DNA of 64,000 nucleotides from Muricoccus nepalensis (GTDB taxonomy: Bacteria > Pseudomonadota > Alphaproteobacteria > Acetobacterales > Acetobacteraceae). The position numbers were made by a program, and so were the translations under genes. The stretch covers positions 248,001 to 312,000 of the forward strand of contig NZ_RCZP01000003.1 in NCBI RefSeq assembly GCF_006438825.1. The letters run 5' to 3'. The notes under the pieces are model-generated. The model was not told the origin of the DNA. It worked only from the letters and a program-made list of their open reading frames with translations, and did no database searches. This document shows positions 1 through 8,397 of this stretch, one piece after another. Within the stretch, counting starts at the first letter, position 1, and the number at the start of each line of letters is the position of its first letter.

Positions 1-1949
1 ACGCGCTCCGGATGGGCCTCGCCGCGCCGGACCTCGCCTGGGACGGCACCCGCTACCTCCTCCGCCTCCGCCGCGCGGGGGTGCCGGTGCTCTGGGGCGC
101 GCGGGTCGCGGCCTGCGAGGGCGAGGGGCGGCTGGAGCGCGTCCGCGTCGCCGCGCCCGGCGGCGAGCGGGTCCTCGAGGCGGGCGCCCTGGCCCTGCAC
201 CACGGCTTCGTGCCGGAGACGGGCCTCGCCCGCGCGCTCGGCGCCGCGCACCGGGCGGGGCCGTCGGGCGCGCTGGAGACGGTCACCGACGAGGAGGGCC
301 GCACCGACGTCCCGGGCGTGGCCGCGATCGGCGACGGCGCCGCGGCGGGCGGGGCGCGCGCCGCCCTCGCCATGGGGCGGATCGCCGGCCGGGCGGCGGC
401 GCGGGCGCTCGGCCTCGACGCCCCCGCCCGCGCCGCGGACCGCGCCGCGCTGGACCGCGCCCGGGCCTTCCAGGCCGCGCTCTGGCGGCTCTTCCGCGCG
501 CCCCCGCCCGCCGCCCCGCCCGACGACGTGATCGCCTGCCGCTGCGAGGAGGTGACGGCCGGCGCCGTCCGCGCCGCCGGGGGAACGGCCGTCGCCGCGC
601 GCCGCGCCACGCGGGCGGGCATGGGCGCCTGCGGCGGCCGCTTCTGCGCCTCCACCCTGCGCGACATCCTCGGCCCGGCGCCCGGAGAGGCCGGCTTCGC
701 CGCGCCCCGCGCGCCGCTCCGCCCGGTCCCCGCCGCCGCGATCTGGCACCCGCGCCCCGAGGCCGCGCGCGAGCGCCTCTACGACGCGCCCGCCCTCCCC
801 CGCCGCTGGACGACCGCCTCCCCGGCCCCGGTGCCGCCGGACTGCGACGTGCTGGTCGTGGGCGGGGGCGTCGTCGGGCTCTCCACCGCGCTGTTCCTCG
901 CGCGGGAGGGCCGCGACGTGCTGGTGGCCGAGCGCGGCGAGCCCGGCCTGGGCGCCTCCACCGCCAACGCCGGCAGCCTGCACGTCCAGCTCCTGGCCTA
1001 CGCCTTCGGGGACGTCGGCGACCCCGGGCCGCTGGCCGAGGCGCTCGCCCTCGCGCCGCCGGCCGTCGCCCTCTGGCGCGAGCTCGCGGCCGCGGCCGGG
1101 GAGACGCTCTCGATCCGCACCGAGGGCGGGCTGATCCTCGCCGACACGCCCGACGCCCTCGACTGGCTGCGCCGCAAGACCGCCTTCGAGCGCGCCCGCG
1201 GCATCGAGGCCGAGGTGATCGGCCCCGCCGAGCTCCGCGACCTCGCCCCCGCCCTGCGCCCCGGCCTCGCCGGCGCCTCCTGGTGCCCGGCCGAGGGGCA
1301 GATGGACCCGCTGCGGGGAACCGCGGCCCTGCTCCGCCTCGCGCGGGCGGCGGGGGCACGGGTGGCGCCGGGGCTCGAGGTCCTGTCCCTCGCCCGGGAC
1401 GGCGCGGGCTACCGCGTCGGCGTGCCCGGCGGCGCCTTCCGCGCGGGGCGGATCGTCAACGCCGCTGGGCCCCACGCCATGGCGGTGGCGCAAATGCTGG
1501 GGGAGGCCCTGCCGATGCGCCTCGTGGTGCAGCAGGTGATCGCCACCAGCCCGGGGCCGCCCTCGCTCCGGCCGCTCGTGCAATGGGCGCGCCGGCACCT
1601 TTCCCTGAAGCAGACGGACTCCGGGCAGCTTCTCATCGGCGGCGGCTGGCCCGGCCGCCTCGACGAGGACGGCGCGGCGCGGCTCATCCGGGAGGCGGTC
1701 GAGGGCAACCTCTGGACCGCGGGGCAGGCCCTGCCGATGCTGTCGGGCCTCCGGGTGCTGCGCGCCTGGGCCTCGCCCAACATCCACCTCGACCGCGGGC
1801 CGCTGCTGGGCGAGAGCGCCCGCAACCCCGGCCTGTTCCACGCCATCACCTCGAACGGCTGGACCCTGGGCCCGCTGGTCGGGCGCCTGGTCGCGGAGGC
1901 CATCCTCGGACGGGGCGGCCCGCCGGCGGCCTTCGCGCCGGGACGCTAG
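1..1949 (+). CDS. Fused FAD/[2Fe-2S] oxidoreductase and DAO-type flavoprotein (opine oxidase-like), 5' truncated
   Basis: The reading frame is already open at the first base, so the N-terminus lies outside the window; the first ATG, at 12, is internal to the fold. Visible residues 1-135 are the C-terminal half of a pyridine-nucleotide-disulphide-type FAD domain, with the closing IGDG motif near 107. Residues 174-215 form a BFD-like [2Fe-2S] domain with Cys176-x-Cys178 and Cys207-x4-Cys212. From about 278 a second flavoprotein starts (VVGGGVVGLS, GxGxxG) and continues as a D-amino-acid/glycine oxidase-type domain to the stop. In opine oxidases (OoxA/OoxB) and the HCN synthase HcnB/HcnC these are separate subunits; here they are one chain. 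The likely role is dehydrogenation of an amino acid, imino acid or opine. The substrate cannot be named. Confidence 0.8.
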   Translation, partial: ALRMGLAAPDLAWDGTRYLLRLRRAGVPVLWGARVAACEGEGRLERVRVAAPGGERVLEAGALALHHGFVPETGLARALGAAHRAGPSGALETVTDEEGRTDVPGVAAIGDGAAAGGARAALAMGRIAGRAAARALGLDAPARAADRAALDRARAFQAALWRLFRAPPPAAPPDDVIACRCEEVTAGAVRAAGGTAVAARRATRAGMGACGGRFCASTLRDILGPAPGEAGFAAPRAPLRPVPAAAIWHPRPEAARERLYDAPALPRRWTTASPAPVPPDCDVLVVGGGVVGLSTALFLAREGRDVLVAERGEPGLGASTANAGSLHVQLLAYAFGDVGDPGPLAEALALAPPAVALWRELAAAAGETLSIRTEGGLILADTPDALDWLRRKTAFERARGIEAEVIGPAELRDLAPALRPGLAGASWCPAEGQMDPLRGTAALLRLARAAGARVAPGLEVLSLARDGAGYRVGVPGGAFRAGRIVNAAGPHAMAVAQMLGEALPMRLVVQQVIATSPGPPSLRPLVQWARRHLSLKQTDSGQLLIGGGWPGRLDEDGAARLIREAVEGNLWTAGQALPMLSGLRVLRAWASPNIHLDRGPLLGESARNPGLFHAITSNGWTLGPLVGRLVAEAILGRGGPPAAFAPGR

Positions 1950-1968
1950 CGGCCGGGCCGCGCGCCCT

Positions 1969-2175
1969 TCAGGCGGGGCGGCGCGCCCTCAGCCTCGGCC
2001 AGGCGACGCCGAGGGCGATCGCCCCGACCACCGCCACCAGCCAGGCGGCGGAACGGGCGGCCTCGCGGTAGCCCTCCAGCTCCCACGCCGCCAGCCAGCC
2101 GTCCAGGGCCGCGAAGACCGCGGCGGCGAGGATCACCGCCGTCAGGACACCCAGCTTGTCAGCCCACCGCGCCAT
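1969..2175 (-). CDS. Small two-helix membrane protein, function unknown
   Basis: This is a 68-residue frame converging on the flavoprotein gene. It has two hydrophobic stretches, about residues 9-26 (VLTAVILAAAVFAALDG) and 43-58 (AWLVAVVGAIALGVAW), joined by a short polar linker, and a basic C-terminus (RLRARRPA). That is a plausible two-pass inner-membrane protein. I recognise no family. The hydrophobic organisation argues against a random GC-rich frame, but the size and isolation leave doubt. Confidence 0.45.
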   Translation of the reverse strand: MARWADKLGVLTAVILAAAVFAALDGWLAAWELEGYREAARSAAWLVAVVGAIALGVAWPRLRARRPA

Positions 2176-2220
2176 GCGCCCCCGCCCTTCCCGTTGCGCC
2201 CAAGGACCCGCCGCCGGGGA

Positions 2221-3183
2221 TCAGGTGTTGATCCAGGGCGTGCGGCGCCACAGCTCGGTGTAGCGGCTCTGGGTGGCGCGCATCCGCGCCTCCCAGACCG
2301 GCCCGGGCTCGACCGTCGGCTCGATGAACTGCGCCTCGAAGGCGCGCGCCGTCGCGGGGTCGGTCGCCGCCTCCTGCATCGCGTCGCGCAGCCGCTCGGT
2401 GATGCGCGACGGGGTCGCGGCGGGCACGACGAGGCCGCGCTCGGAGTACATCTCGAAATCGAGGCCCAGGCTCTTGAAGGTCGGCGTCTCCGGCGCGAAG
2501 CGGCTCCGCTCCGCCCCGCCATGCGCCATGAAGCGCGTGCCGCGCGGGTCGGGCATCGCCTCGCCGATGGAGACGCAGTTCACCTGCACGAGGTTGGACA
2601 GCAGCGCCGTGCGCTGCACCGGGGCGCCGTTGTAGTGGACGATGGTGAAGCGCGCGCCCGTCAGGCTCGAGATGAGCGCCATCATCAGGTGGTCGTCGGT
2701 CCCGATCCCCGAGGTGGAGACGGTGATGTCGTCGGGCGCCGCGAGGGCGCGGCGGATGAGGTCCGGCACGTCCTGGATGGGGCTGTCCGCCCGCACCATC
2801 AGCCCCGTCGGGTCGGTCATGATGTTGCCGAGGAAGGCGAAGCTGTCGAGGTTGTACTGCGCCCGCCGCTCCACCGGCACGGTGACGAAGGAGGGCATGT
2901 TGGTCAGCCCCAGCACGTGCCCGTCCGGCCGCGAGCGCGCGACGTAGGACAGCGCCACCTCGCTCGAGGCCCCCGGCCGGTTCGTCACCGTGATCGGCTG
3001 GCCAAGGCGCGTCTCGAGGTGCCGGGCGAAGAGCCGGGCGACGACGTCCGTGCCGCCCCCCGGCGCAAAGCCGACGACGAGTTCCACCGGCCGGTCGGGC
3101 CTCCAGTTCGAGGCGAGCGCGGGCGCGGCGAGGGGAGCTGCGAGCAGGCTGCCAAGAAGGGCACGGCGCGGAAGTGGCGTCAT
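2221..3183 (-). CDS. TTT/Bug-type periplasmic substrate-binding receptor
   Basis: This 320-residue protein belongs to the Bug (TctC-like) family of tripartite tricarboxylate receptors, which bind carboxylates in the periplasm. The start at 3183 (MTPLPRRALLGSLL) is chosen because GGAGG lies about 9 bases upstream and because it opens a signal peptide with twin arginines, ending near ALAS. A frame 33 codons longer exists but has no signal logic. The family signature WRPDRPVELVVGFAPGGGTD follows the cleavage site. No TctA/TctB membrane partners are nearby, which is common for Bug proteins. It is divergent from an acyl-CoA ligase gene across about 200 bp containing a repeat array, so the two may share control and a carboxylate substrate. 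The ligand is unknown. Confidence 0.9.
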   Translation of the reverse strand: MTPLPRRALLGSLLAAPLAAPALASNWRPDRPVELVVGFAPGGGTDVVARLFARHLETRLGQPITVTNRPGASSEVALSYVARSRPDGHVLGLTNMPSFVTVPVERRAQYNLDSFAFLGNIMTDPTGLMVRADSPIQDVPDLIRRALAAPDDITVSTSGIGTDDHLMMALISSLTGARFTIVHYNGAPVQRTALLSNLVQVNCVSIGEAMPDPRGTRFMAHGGAERSRFAPETPTFKSLGLDFEMYSERGLVVPAATPSRITERLRDAMQEAATDPATARAFEAQFIEPTVEPGPVWEARMRATQSRYTELWRRTPWINT

Positions 3184-3266
3184 CGAGGATCCTCCAGGAG
3201 GGATATCCTCAGTAACGCCACCCCGGCCGCGCCGGGAACGGCCGCCGCGCGCGGCGAGATTGAAAG

Positions 3267-3313
3267 CTGTAAAGCCTTGCACCGCGCCGGCGGTAAACCT
3301 GTAAAGCCTTTAC
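3267..3313. promoter_or_regulatory. GTAAAG repeat/palindrome array, candidate operator
   Basis: CTGTAAAGCCTT occurs twice, at 3267-3278 and 3299-3310, 32 bp apart (about three helical turns). A related GGTAAACCT lies between at 3292-3300. The downstream copy completes a perfect inverted repeat, GTAAAG-C-CTTTAC, at 3301-3313. The array sits between the divergent Bug receptor and acyl-CoA ligase genes, where a regulator of both would bind. No regulator gene is adjacent, so the binding protein is unknown. Confidence 0.4.
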
Positions 3314-3384
3314 GGCGCCGGCCCCGGAGGCTTTCGCCACCGCCAAATGATGGTAGCCTCCGCCCAACATCGAGGAGGAGGCGC

Positions 3385-4908
3385 ATGGTGGCACACCAAA
3401 CCATCGCGGGACTGCTGGCGGACGGAGCGGCCTCGTCGCCCGCGATCCGCGCGACGGAGGGCCGCCCCGCGCTGACCTACGGCGCGCTGCGGGACCTCGT
3501 CGGCACCACCGTCGCCGCGCTGAACGCGGCCGGCATCGGGCGCGGCGACCGCGTCGGCATCGTGCTGCCTAACGGCCCGGAGATGGCGGCCGCCTTCGTC
3601 GCCGTGGCCTCCGCCGCGACGACGGCCCCGCTGAACCCCTCCTACCGCCAGGAGGAGTTCGAGTTCTACCTCGACGACCTCAAGGCCCGCGCGCTCGTCG
3701 TGCTCCGCGGCGACGAGACGCCCGCGCGGGCCGCCGGGATGAAGCTCGGCGTGCCGATCCTCGAGCTCGTGCCCGACCTCGCGTCCGGTGCGGGCGCCTT
3801 CGCGCTGGAGGGCGGGGCGCCCGGCCGCGCCGCGAGGCCTGGCCCCGCGGAAGCGGAGGACGTCGCGCTCGTCCTGCACACCTCCGGCACCACCGCGCGG
3901 CCGAAGATCGTGCCGCTGACCCACGCGAACGTCACGGCCTCCGCGCGCCACATCGGCGTTGCCCTCGCGCTGACCCCCGCCGACACCTGCCTCAACATCA
4001 TGCCGCTCTTCCACATCCACGGCCTGATCGCGGCGGTGCTCTCCTCGCTCGCCGCCGGCGGCGCGGTGTGCTGCACGCCCGGCTTCGACGCGCTGCGCTT
4101 CTTCCGCTGGATAGATGAGGAGCGGCCGAGCTGGTACACGGCCGTGCCGACCATGCACCAGACGATCCTCGCGCGGGCGGAGCGCAAACGCGACATCATC
4201 GCGCGCGCCCCGCTGCGCCTCCTCCGCTCCTCCTCGGCCTCCTTGCCCGGCCCGGTGATGCAGCAGCTCGAGGCGGTCTTCGGCGCGCCGCTCGTCGAGA
4301 GCTACGGCATGACCGAGGCCGCGCACCAGATGTGCTCGAACCCGCTCGCCGGCCCGCGCAAGCCCGGCAAGGTCGGGCTGCCCGCCGGGCCGGAGGTCGC
4401 GGTCATGGCCGACGACGGCACGATCCTGCCCCAGGGCTCCATCGGCGAGGTGGTGATCCGCGGCCCGAACGTGATGGCCGGCTACGACGCGAACCCGGAG
4501 GCGAACGCGAAGGCCTTCCTCAACGGCTGGTTCCGCACCGGCGACCAGGGCCTCTTCGACGAGGACGGCTTCCTCCTGCTCACCGGCCGGCTGAAGGAGC
4601 TCATCAACCGCGGCGGCGAGAAGGTCTCGCCGCTCGAGGTGGACGGCGTCCTCTCCGAGCACCCGGCAGTGGCCCAGGCGCTCACCTTCGCCATTCCCCA
4701 CGCGAAGCTCGGCGAGGAGGTGGGGGCCGCCATCGTGCTCCGCGACGGCCAGGCGTTGACCGAGCGCGAGCTGCGCGACTTCGCCGCCGTGCGCCTCGCC
4801 GACTTCAAGGTGCCGAAGAAGGTAGTGTTCCTCCCGGAGATCCCGAAGGGGGCGACGGGCAAGCTCATGCGCATCGGCCTCGCCGAGAAGCTCGGCATCT
4901 CGCTCTGA
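3385..4908 (+). CDS. AMP-forming acyl-CoA ligase, oxalyl-CoA synthetase (AAE3/Pcs60)-like
   Basis: This 507-residue member of the ANL superfamily activates a carboxylate with ATP and CoA. The ATG at 3385 follows GAGGAGGAG closely; the frame is open far upstream but without ligase homology. The AMP-binding P-loop LHTSGTTARPKIVPLTHAN lies near residues 166-184. SYGMTEAAHQMCSNPL near 307, the GDQGLFDEDGFL segment near 385 and the C-terminal KGATGKLMRIGL with its catalytic Lys follow in order. The MTEAxHxMxSNPL and LKELINRGGEKVSPLEVD segments resemble plant AAE3/yeast Pcs60 oxalate-CoA ligases more than fatty-acyl ligases, so oxalate or another small acid is my best guess. No oxalyl-CoA decarboxylase or formyl-CoA transferase is adjacent, so the substrate is uncertain. 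Confidence 0.85.
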   Translation: MVAHQTIAGLLADGAASSPAIRATEGRPALTYGALRDLVGTTVAALNAAGIGRGDRVGIVLPNGPEMAAAFVAVASAATTAPLNPSYRQEEFEFYLDDLKARALVVLRGDETPARAAGMKLGVPILELVPDLASGAGAFALEGGAPGRAARPGPAEAEDVALVLHTSGTTARPKIVPLTHANVTASARHIGVALALTPADTCLNIMPLFHIHGLIAAVLSSLAAGGAVCCTPGFDALRFFRWIDEERPSWYTAVPTMHQTILARAERKRDIIARAPLRLLRSSSASLPGPVMQQLEAVFGAPLVESYGMTEAAHQMCSNPLAGPRKPGKVGLPAGPEVAVMADDGTILPQGSIGEVVIRGPNVMAGYDANPEANAKAFLNGWFRTGDQGLFDEDGFLLLTGRLKELINRGGEKVSPLEVDGVLSEHPAVAQALTFAIPHAKLGEEVGAAIVLRDGQALTERELRDFAAVRLADFKVPKKVVFLPEIPKGATGKLMRIGLAEKLGISL

Positions 4909-4939
4909 CCACGCGCATCGACCAGGCGAGGAGCTTCGC

Positions 4940-5923
4940 ATGAGGATCTGCATCTTCGGGGCCGGCGCGATCGGCGGCCTCATGGCCGCGCGCCTCGCGG
5001 CCAAGGGCGACGCCGAGGTCACCGTCGTGGCGCGCGGGCCGCATCTCGCGGCCATGCAGGCGAACGGCATCCTCCTCCGCAGCGAGGGCGAGGAGATCCG
5101 CGCGCGCCCGCGCTGCGTCGGCACCGCCGAGGAGGCGGGGCCGCAGGACTACGTCGTCGTCACGCTGAAGGCCCACTCCCTTCCCTCGGCCGCGCCGGGC
5201 ATGCAACCCCTTCTCGGCCCCGACACGGCGATCGTCTCCGCCGTCAACGGCGTGCCCTGGTGGTACTTCCACAAGCTGCCCGGCCCCTTCGAGGAGACGC
5301 GCGTGCGGAGCGTCGACCCGGACGGGCAGGTCTGGGAACGCCTGCACCCGTCCCGCGTCATCGGCTGCATCATCTACCCCGCCGCCGAGGTCGCCGAGCC
5401 CGGGGTGATCGAGCACACCTACGGCGACCGCTTCACCCTCGGCGAGCCCGACGGCGCCCGCACCCCCCGCATCGCGGCCCTCTCGGAGGCCCTGATCGGC
5501 GCCGGCTTCAAGGCGCCGATCCGGCCGCGCATTCGCGACGAGATCTGGGTGAAGCTCTGGGGCAACCTTGCCTTCAACCCCATCAGCGCGCTCACGGGCG
5601 CGACGCTCGACGTCATCACCGCCGATCCCGGCCAGCGCGGCGTCGCGCGCGCGATGATGGTGGAGGCGCAGGCGGTCGCGGAGCGGCTCGGCACGCGCTT
5701 CGCCATCGACGTCGACAAGCGCATCGCGGGCGCGGCCGAGGTCGGCGCCCACAAGACCTCCATGCTGCAGGACCTGGAGCGCGGCCGCCCGATGGAGATC
5801 GACGCCCTGCTCGGCGCCGTGGTGGAGCTCGCCGAGCGCGTGGAGGTGCCCGTTCCCACCTGCCGCACCGTCCTCGCGCTGCTGCGCGGCCGCGGACGCG
5901 CCGCCGGCTGCTACGAAGGCTGA
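4940..5923 (+). CDS. panE: 2-dehydropantoate 2-reductase family protein (PanE/ApbA-like)
   Basis: This 327-residue ketopantoate-reductase family protein normally makes D-pantoate with NADPH. The N-terminal Rossmann motif is ICIFGAGAIGG (residues 3-13). The family segment with the catalytic lysine is KLWGNLAFNPISALTG near residues 207-222. A second helical domain follows with DLERGRPMEIDALLG. The start has GAGGAG about 9 bases upstream and lies 31 bp after the CoA ligase, so the two are probably co-transcribed. That position, rather than with pantothenate genes, suggests a catabolic 2-keto-acid reductase instead of the housekeeping enzyme. The 3' end overlaps the convergent FAH gene by 13 bp. 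Confidence 0.85.
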   Translation: MRICIFGAGAIGGLMAARLAAKGDAEVTVVARGPHLAAMQANGILLRSEGEEIRARPRCVGTAEEAGPQDYVVVTLKAHSLPSAAPGMQPLLGPDTAIVSAVNGVPWWYFHKLPGPFEETRVRSVDPDGQVWERLHPSRVIGCIIYPAAEVAEPGVIEHTYGDRFTLGEPDGARTPRIAALSEALIGAGFKAPIRPRIRDEIWVKLWGNLAFNPISALTGATLDVITADPGQRGVARAMMVEAQAVAERLGTRFAIDVDKRIAGAAEVGAHKTSMLQDLERGRPMEIDALLGAVVELAERVEVPVPTCRTVLALLRGRGRAAGCYEG

Positions 5924-6708
5924 GCCGGCGCCCCCTCCGCGGGGGCGAAGACGTTCCGCAGCGTCCCGATGCCATCGATGGTGACCTCCACCACCATGCC
6001 CGGCCGCATCGGCAGCGCGCCGACCGAGGTGCCGCAGGCGATGACGTCGCCGGGCTCGAGCGTCATCTCGCGCGAGAGCAGGGAGACGATCCGCGCGGGC
6101 GGCAGGATCATGTCGCTGACCGGGTAGTCCTGCCGCACCCGCCCGTTGAGCGCCACGCGCACGCGCAGCGCGGAGGCGTCGAGCCCCGTCGCGATGGCGG
6201 GGCCGATCGGGCCGAAGCTGTCGCAGCCCTTCGCGCGCGCCCATTGCGGGAAGGAAGGATCGGCGTTCAGCAGGTCGAGCGCCGTCACGTCGTTCACGCA
6301 GGTCAGCCCGAAGATGGCGGAGGCCGCCTCCTCCTCCGTCGCGTCCTTGCAGCGCCGCCCGATGACGAGGCCGAGCTCCCCCTCGTAGATCACGCGCCCG
6401 GCGTAGCCGGCCGGCGGCCGGATCGCCTCCTCCGGCCCCACGACGCTCCGCGATGACTTGAGGAAGTAGAGCGGCGTCTCCGGCAGCGCCCAGCCCGCCT
6501 TGGCCGCGGCCTCGTGGAGGTTGTTCCAGAGCCCGATGAAGGCGCCCGGACGCACCGGGGCGAGGAATCGCAGGCCCGCCGCCGGGATCGTCTCGCCACT
6601 GGGCGTGGGGGCCGCGAAGAGGTCGCCGCTATGGGGCTGAATGCTGTCGCCCTCCAGCGTGCCGAAGCCCTCGCCGCCCGCGTGCTGGAACCGGACCCAC
6701 AGCGCCAT
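5911..6708 (-). CDS. Fumarylacetoacetate hydrolase (FAH) family protein
   Basis: This 265-residue FAH-family hydrolase/isomerase cleaves or isomerises acylpyruvate-type compounds with a divalent metal. Metal-ligand motifs are visible: YEGELGLVIG (Glu-x-Glu, near residues 116-125) and the Asp in CVNDVTALDL (near 149-158). The closing family motif LEPGDVIACGTSVGALP lies near 216-232. The ATG at 6708 (MALWVRFQHAG) is chosen because a purine-rich GAGGGGGCGA precedes it and the family begins there; a longer frame upstream has no homology. It converges on panE with a 13-bp overlap. The exact substrate is unknown. Confidence 0.88.
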   Translation of the reverse strand: MALWVRFQHAGGEGFGTLEGDSIQPHSGDLFAAPTPSGETIPAAGLRFLAPVRPGAFIGLWNNLHEAAAKAGWALPETPLYFLKSSRSVVGPEEAIRPPAGYAGRVIYEGELGLVIGRRCKDATEEEAASAIFGLTCVNDVTALDLLNADPSFPQWARAKGCDSFGPIGPAIATGLDASALRVRVALNGRVRQDYPVSDMILPPARIVSLLSREMTLEPGDVIACGTSVGALPMRPGMVVEVTIDGIGTLRNVFAPAEGAPAQPS

Positions 6709-6784
6709 GTCGCCCCCTCGCCATCCCCGCTCAACTCTGGCGAAGCCGGGAAGCGGTGGCAACGGGCGGCCTCCTCGCCGACAC

Positions 6785-6808
6785 CACCGATCACCGCGTC
6801 GATCGGTG
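6785..6808. promoter_or_regulatory. Inverted repeat in the 6709-7020 intergenic region
   Basis: The 312-bp gap between the divergent FAH and sorbosone dehydrogenase genes contains CACCGATC (6785-6792) and its perfect complement GATCGGTG (6801-6808), separated by 8 bp. The spacing and divergent context suit a dimeric repressor site. No poly-T follows, so a terminator is unlikely. Apart from this and the ribosome-binding site at 7007-7013, I see nothing in the gap. Confidence 0.3.
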
Positions 6809-7020
6809 AATGGCCAGGCCTCGCGCGCGCTGCAGAACCACCGCGGGGTGCATCCCTCGCCCACTATCGCGGTACCGGGCGGCCACGCGGAATGCAATTC
6901 GCCGGAAAGTTGCCGCCGAGGGCTCTCCTCACGGCGATGTCATTGCCATCGGCGCCGCGGTCTCAGCATCCTCCGCTCGCCGGTCGCGGCAAACAGCAAA
7001 AAAATTGTGGAGGTACGCTC

Positions 7021-8397
7021 GTGGAAGGTAAGGCATTCCTGGTTGGCGCCGGCCTGCTGCTGGCCTCGGTGGCGTCGATGGCGCTGGCGCAGCAGCAACA
7101 GCCTCAACCGGGCCGCGGCGTTCCCTCGAACACCGCCGGCTCCACGCCCGGCGAGACGCCGACCAACGTGCGCCCGCCGCCGGGCGGGCCCGTGCAGGGA
7201 CAGGCCGACAACCTCGAGCGGCTGCAGCAGTTCCGCACCACCGGCGCCTCCCTGCAGATCGAGACCGTTCCCCAGGAGGGGCGCCGCGCCGACGCGCTGC
7301 GCCGCAACCTCGAGCGCATCCGCCTGCCGGAGGGCTTCCGGATCGACCTCTACGCCGTCGTGCCGGACGCGCGGCACATGGCGGTGGGCGCCGGCGGCGT
7401 CGTCTTCGTCGGCACGCGCAAGACGCGCGTCTGGGCGCTGACCGACCGCGACCGCGACCGGGTCGCCGACGAGGTGAAGGTCTTCGCCCCCTCCATCGGC
7501 TTCTCCGTCCCGAACGGGCTCTGCTTCTCGCCGGACGGCATCCTCTACGTCATCGAGCACAACCGGGTCGTCGCCTTCCCGGCCGCGGAGTTCTTCTACG
7601 AGAGCCCGGACGTCGCGGCCGAGGTCGTGGTGCCGCAGGGCCAGCTCGTCCCCGCGTCGGAGGAGAGCTTCAACCACGGCGCGCGGGTCTGCCGCATCGG
7701 TCCGGACAACAAGCTCTACATCTCGCTCGGCCAGCCCTTCAACGTGCCGCCGCCGGCGAAGCTCGACCTCTACGGGCAGGTCGGCATGTCCGGCATCATC
7801 CGCATGGACCGCAACGGCCAGAACCGCGAGGTCTACGCGCGCGGCGTGCGCAACTCCGTCGGCATCGCCTTCCGGCCGAACTCGAGCGAGCTGTGGTTCA
7901 CCGACAACCAGGTGGACGGCATGGGTGACAACACCCCGCCCGGCGAGATCAACCGCAGCACCGCGGCCGGCCAGCACTTCGGCTTCCCCTGGTACGGCGG
8001 CGGCAACGTCCGCACCCGCGAGTACGCCGACAGCCAGCCCCCGGCCAACGTCGTCTTCCCGGTGGTCGAGACGCAGAACCACGCCGCCGACCTCGGCATG
8101 ACCTTCTACGACGGCCGGATGTTCCCCGAGGAGTACCGCGGCGCCATCTTCAACGCCCAGCACGGCTCCTGGAACCGCACGGAGCCCGTGGGCGCGCGGG
8201 TGATGGTGACCTTCCTCAACCCCGACGGGTCGGTGAAGGAGAGCAAGCCCTTTGCCGAGGGCTGGCTGGACGACGAGACGAACGAGTATCTCGGCCGTCC
8301 CGCCGACGTGGCCGTGCTGCGCGACGGCTCGCTGCTCGTCTCCGACGACATGGCCGGCGCCGTCTACCGCATCTCCTACAACCGCAGCCGTCGCTGA
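7021..8397 (+). CDS. Sorbosone dehydrogenase family protein (PQQ-type beta-propeller), exported
   Basis: This 458-residue periplasmic dehydrogenase has the soluble aldose/sorbosone-dehydrogenase beta-propeller fold. The start is taken as GTG at 7021 because GTGGAGGT lies 8 bases upstream and it opens a signal peptide (KAFLVGAGLLLASVASMALA). A Gln/Pro-rich linker follows to about residue 60. Family blocks include RMDRNGQNREVYARGVRNS, LWFTDNQVDGMGDNTPPGE and FNAQHGSWNRTEPVGARVM, covering the propeller and active-site His regions. The next gene, overlapping by one base, encodes a cytochrome c, the expected electron acceptor. Sugar or aldehyde oxidation in the periplasm is a family-based inference. 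Confidence 0.88.
   Translation: MEGKAFLVGAGLLLASVASMALAQQQQPQPGRGVPSNTAGSTPGETPTNVRPPPGGPVQGQADNLERLQQFRTTGASLQIETVPQEGRRADALRRNLERIRLPEGFRIDLYAVVPDARHMAVGAGGVVFVGTRKTRVWALTDRDRDRVADEVKVFAPSIGFSVPNGLCFSPDGILYVIEHNRVVAFPAAEFFYESPDVAAEVVVPQGQLVPASEESFNHGARVCRIGPDNKLYISLGQPFNVPPPAKLDLYGQVGMSGIIRMDRNGQNREVYARGVRNSVGIAFRPNSSELWFTDNQVDGMGDNTPPGEINRSTAAGQHFGFPWYGGGNVRTREYADSQPPANVVFPVVETQNHAADLGMTFYDGRMFPEEYRGAIFNAQHGSWNRTEPVGARVMVTFLNPDGSVKESKPFAEGWLDDETNEYLGRPADVAVLRDGSLLVSDDMAGAVYRISYNRSRR

Noticed and set aside
3310-5124. A 604-codon minus-strand frame opposite the acyl-CoA ligase
   Set aside because: It is antisense to a gene with complete ANL motifs, with no domain of its own.
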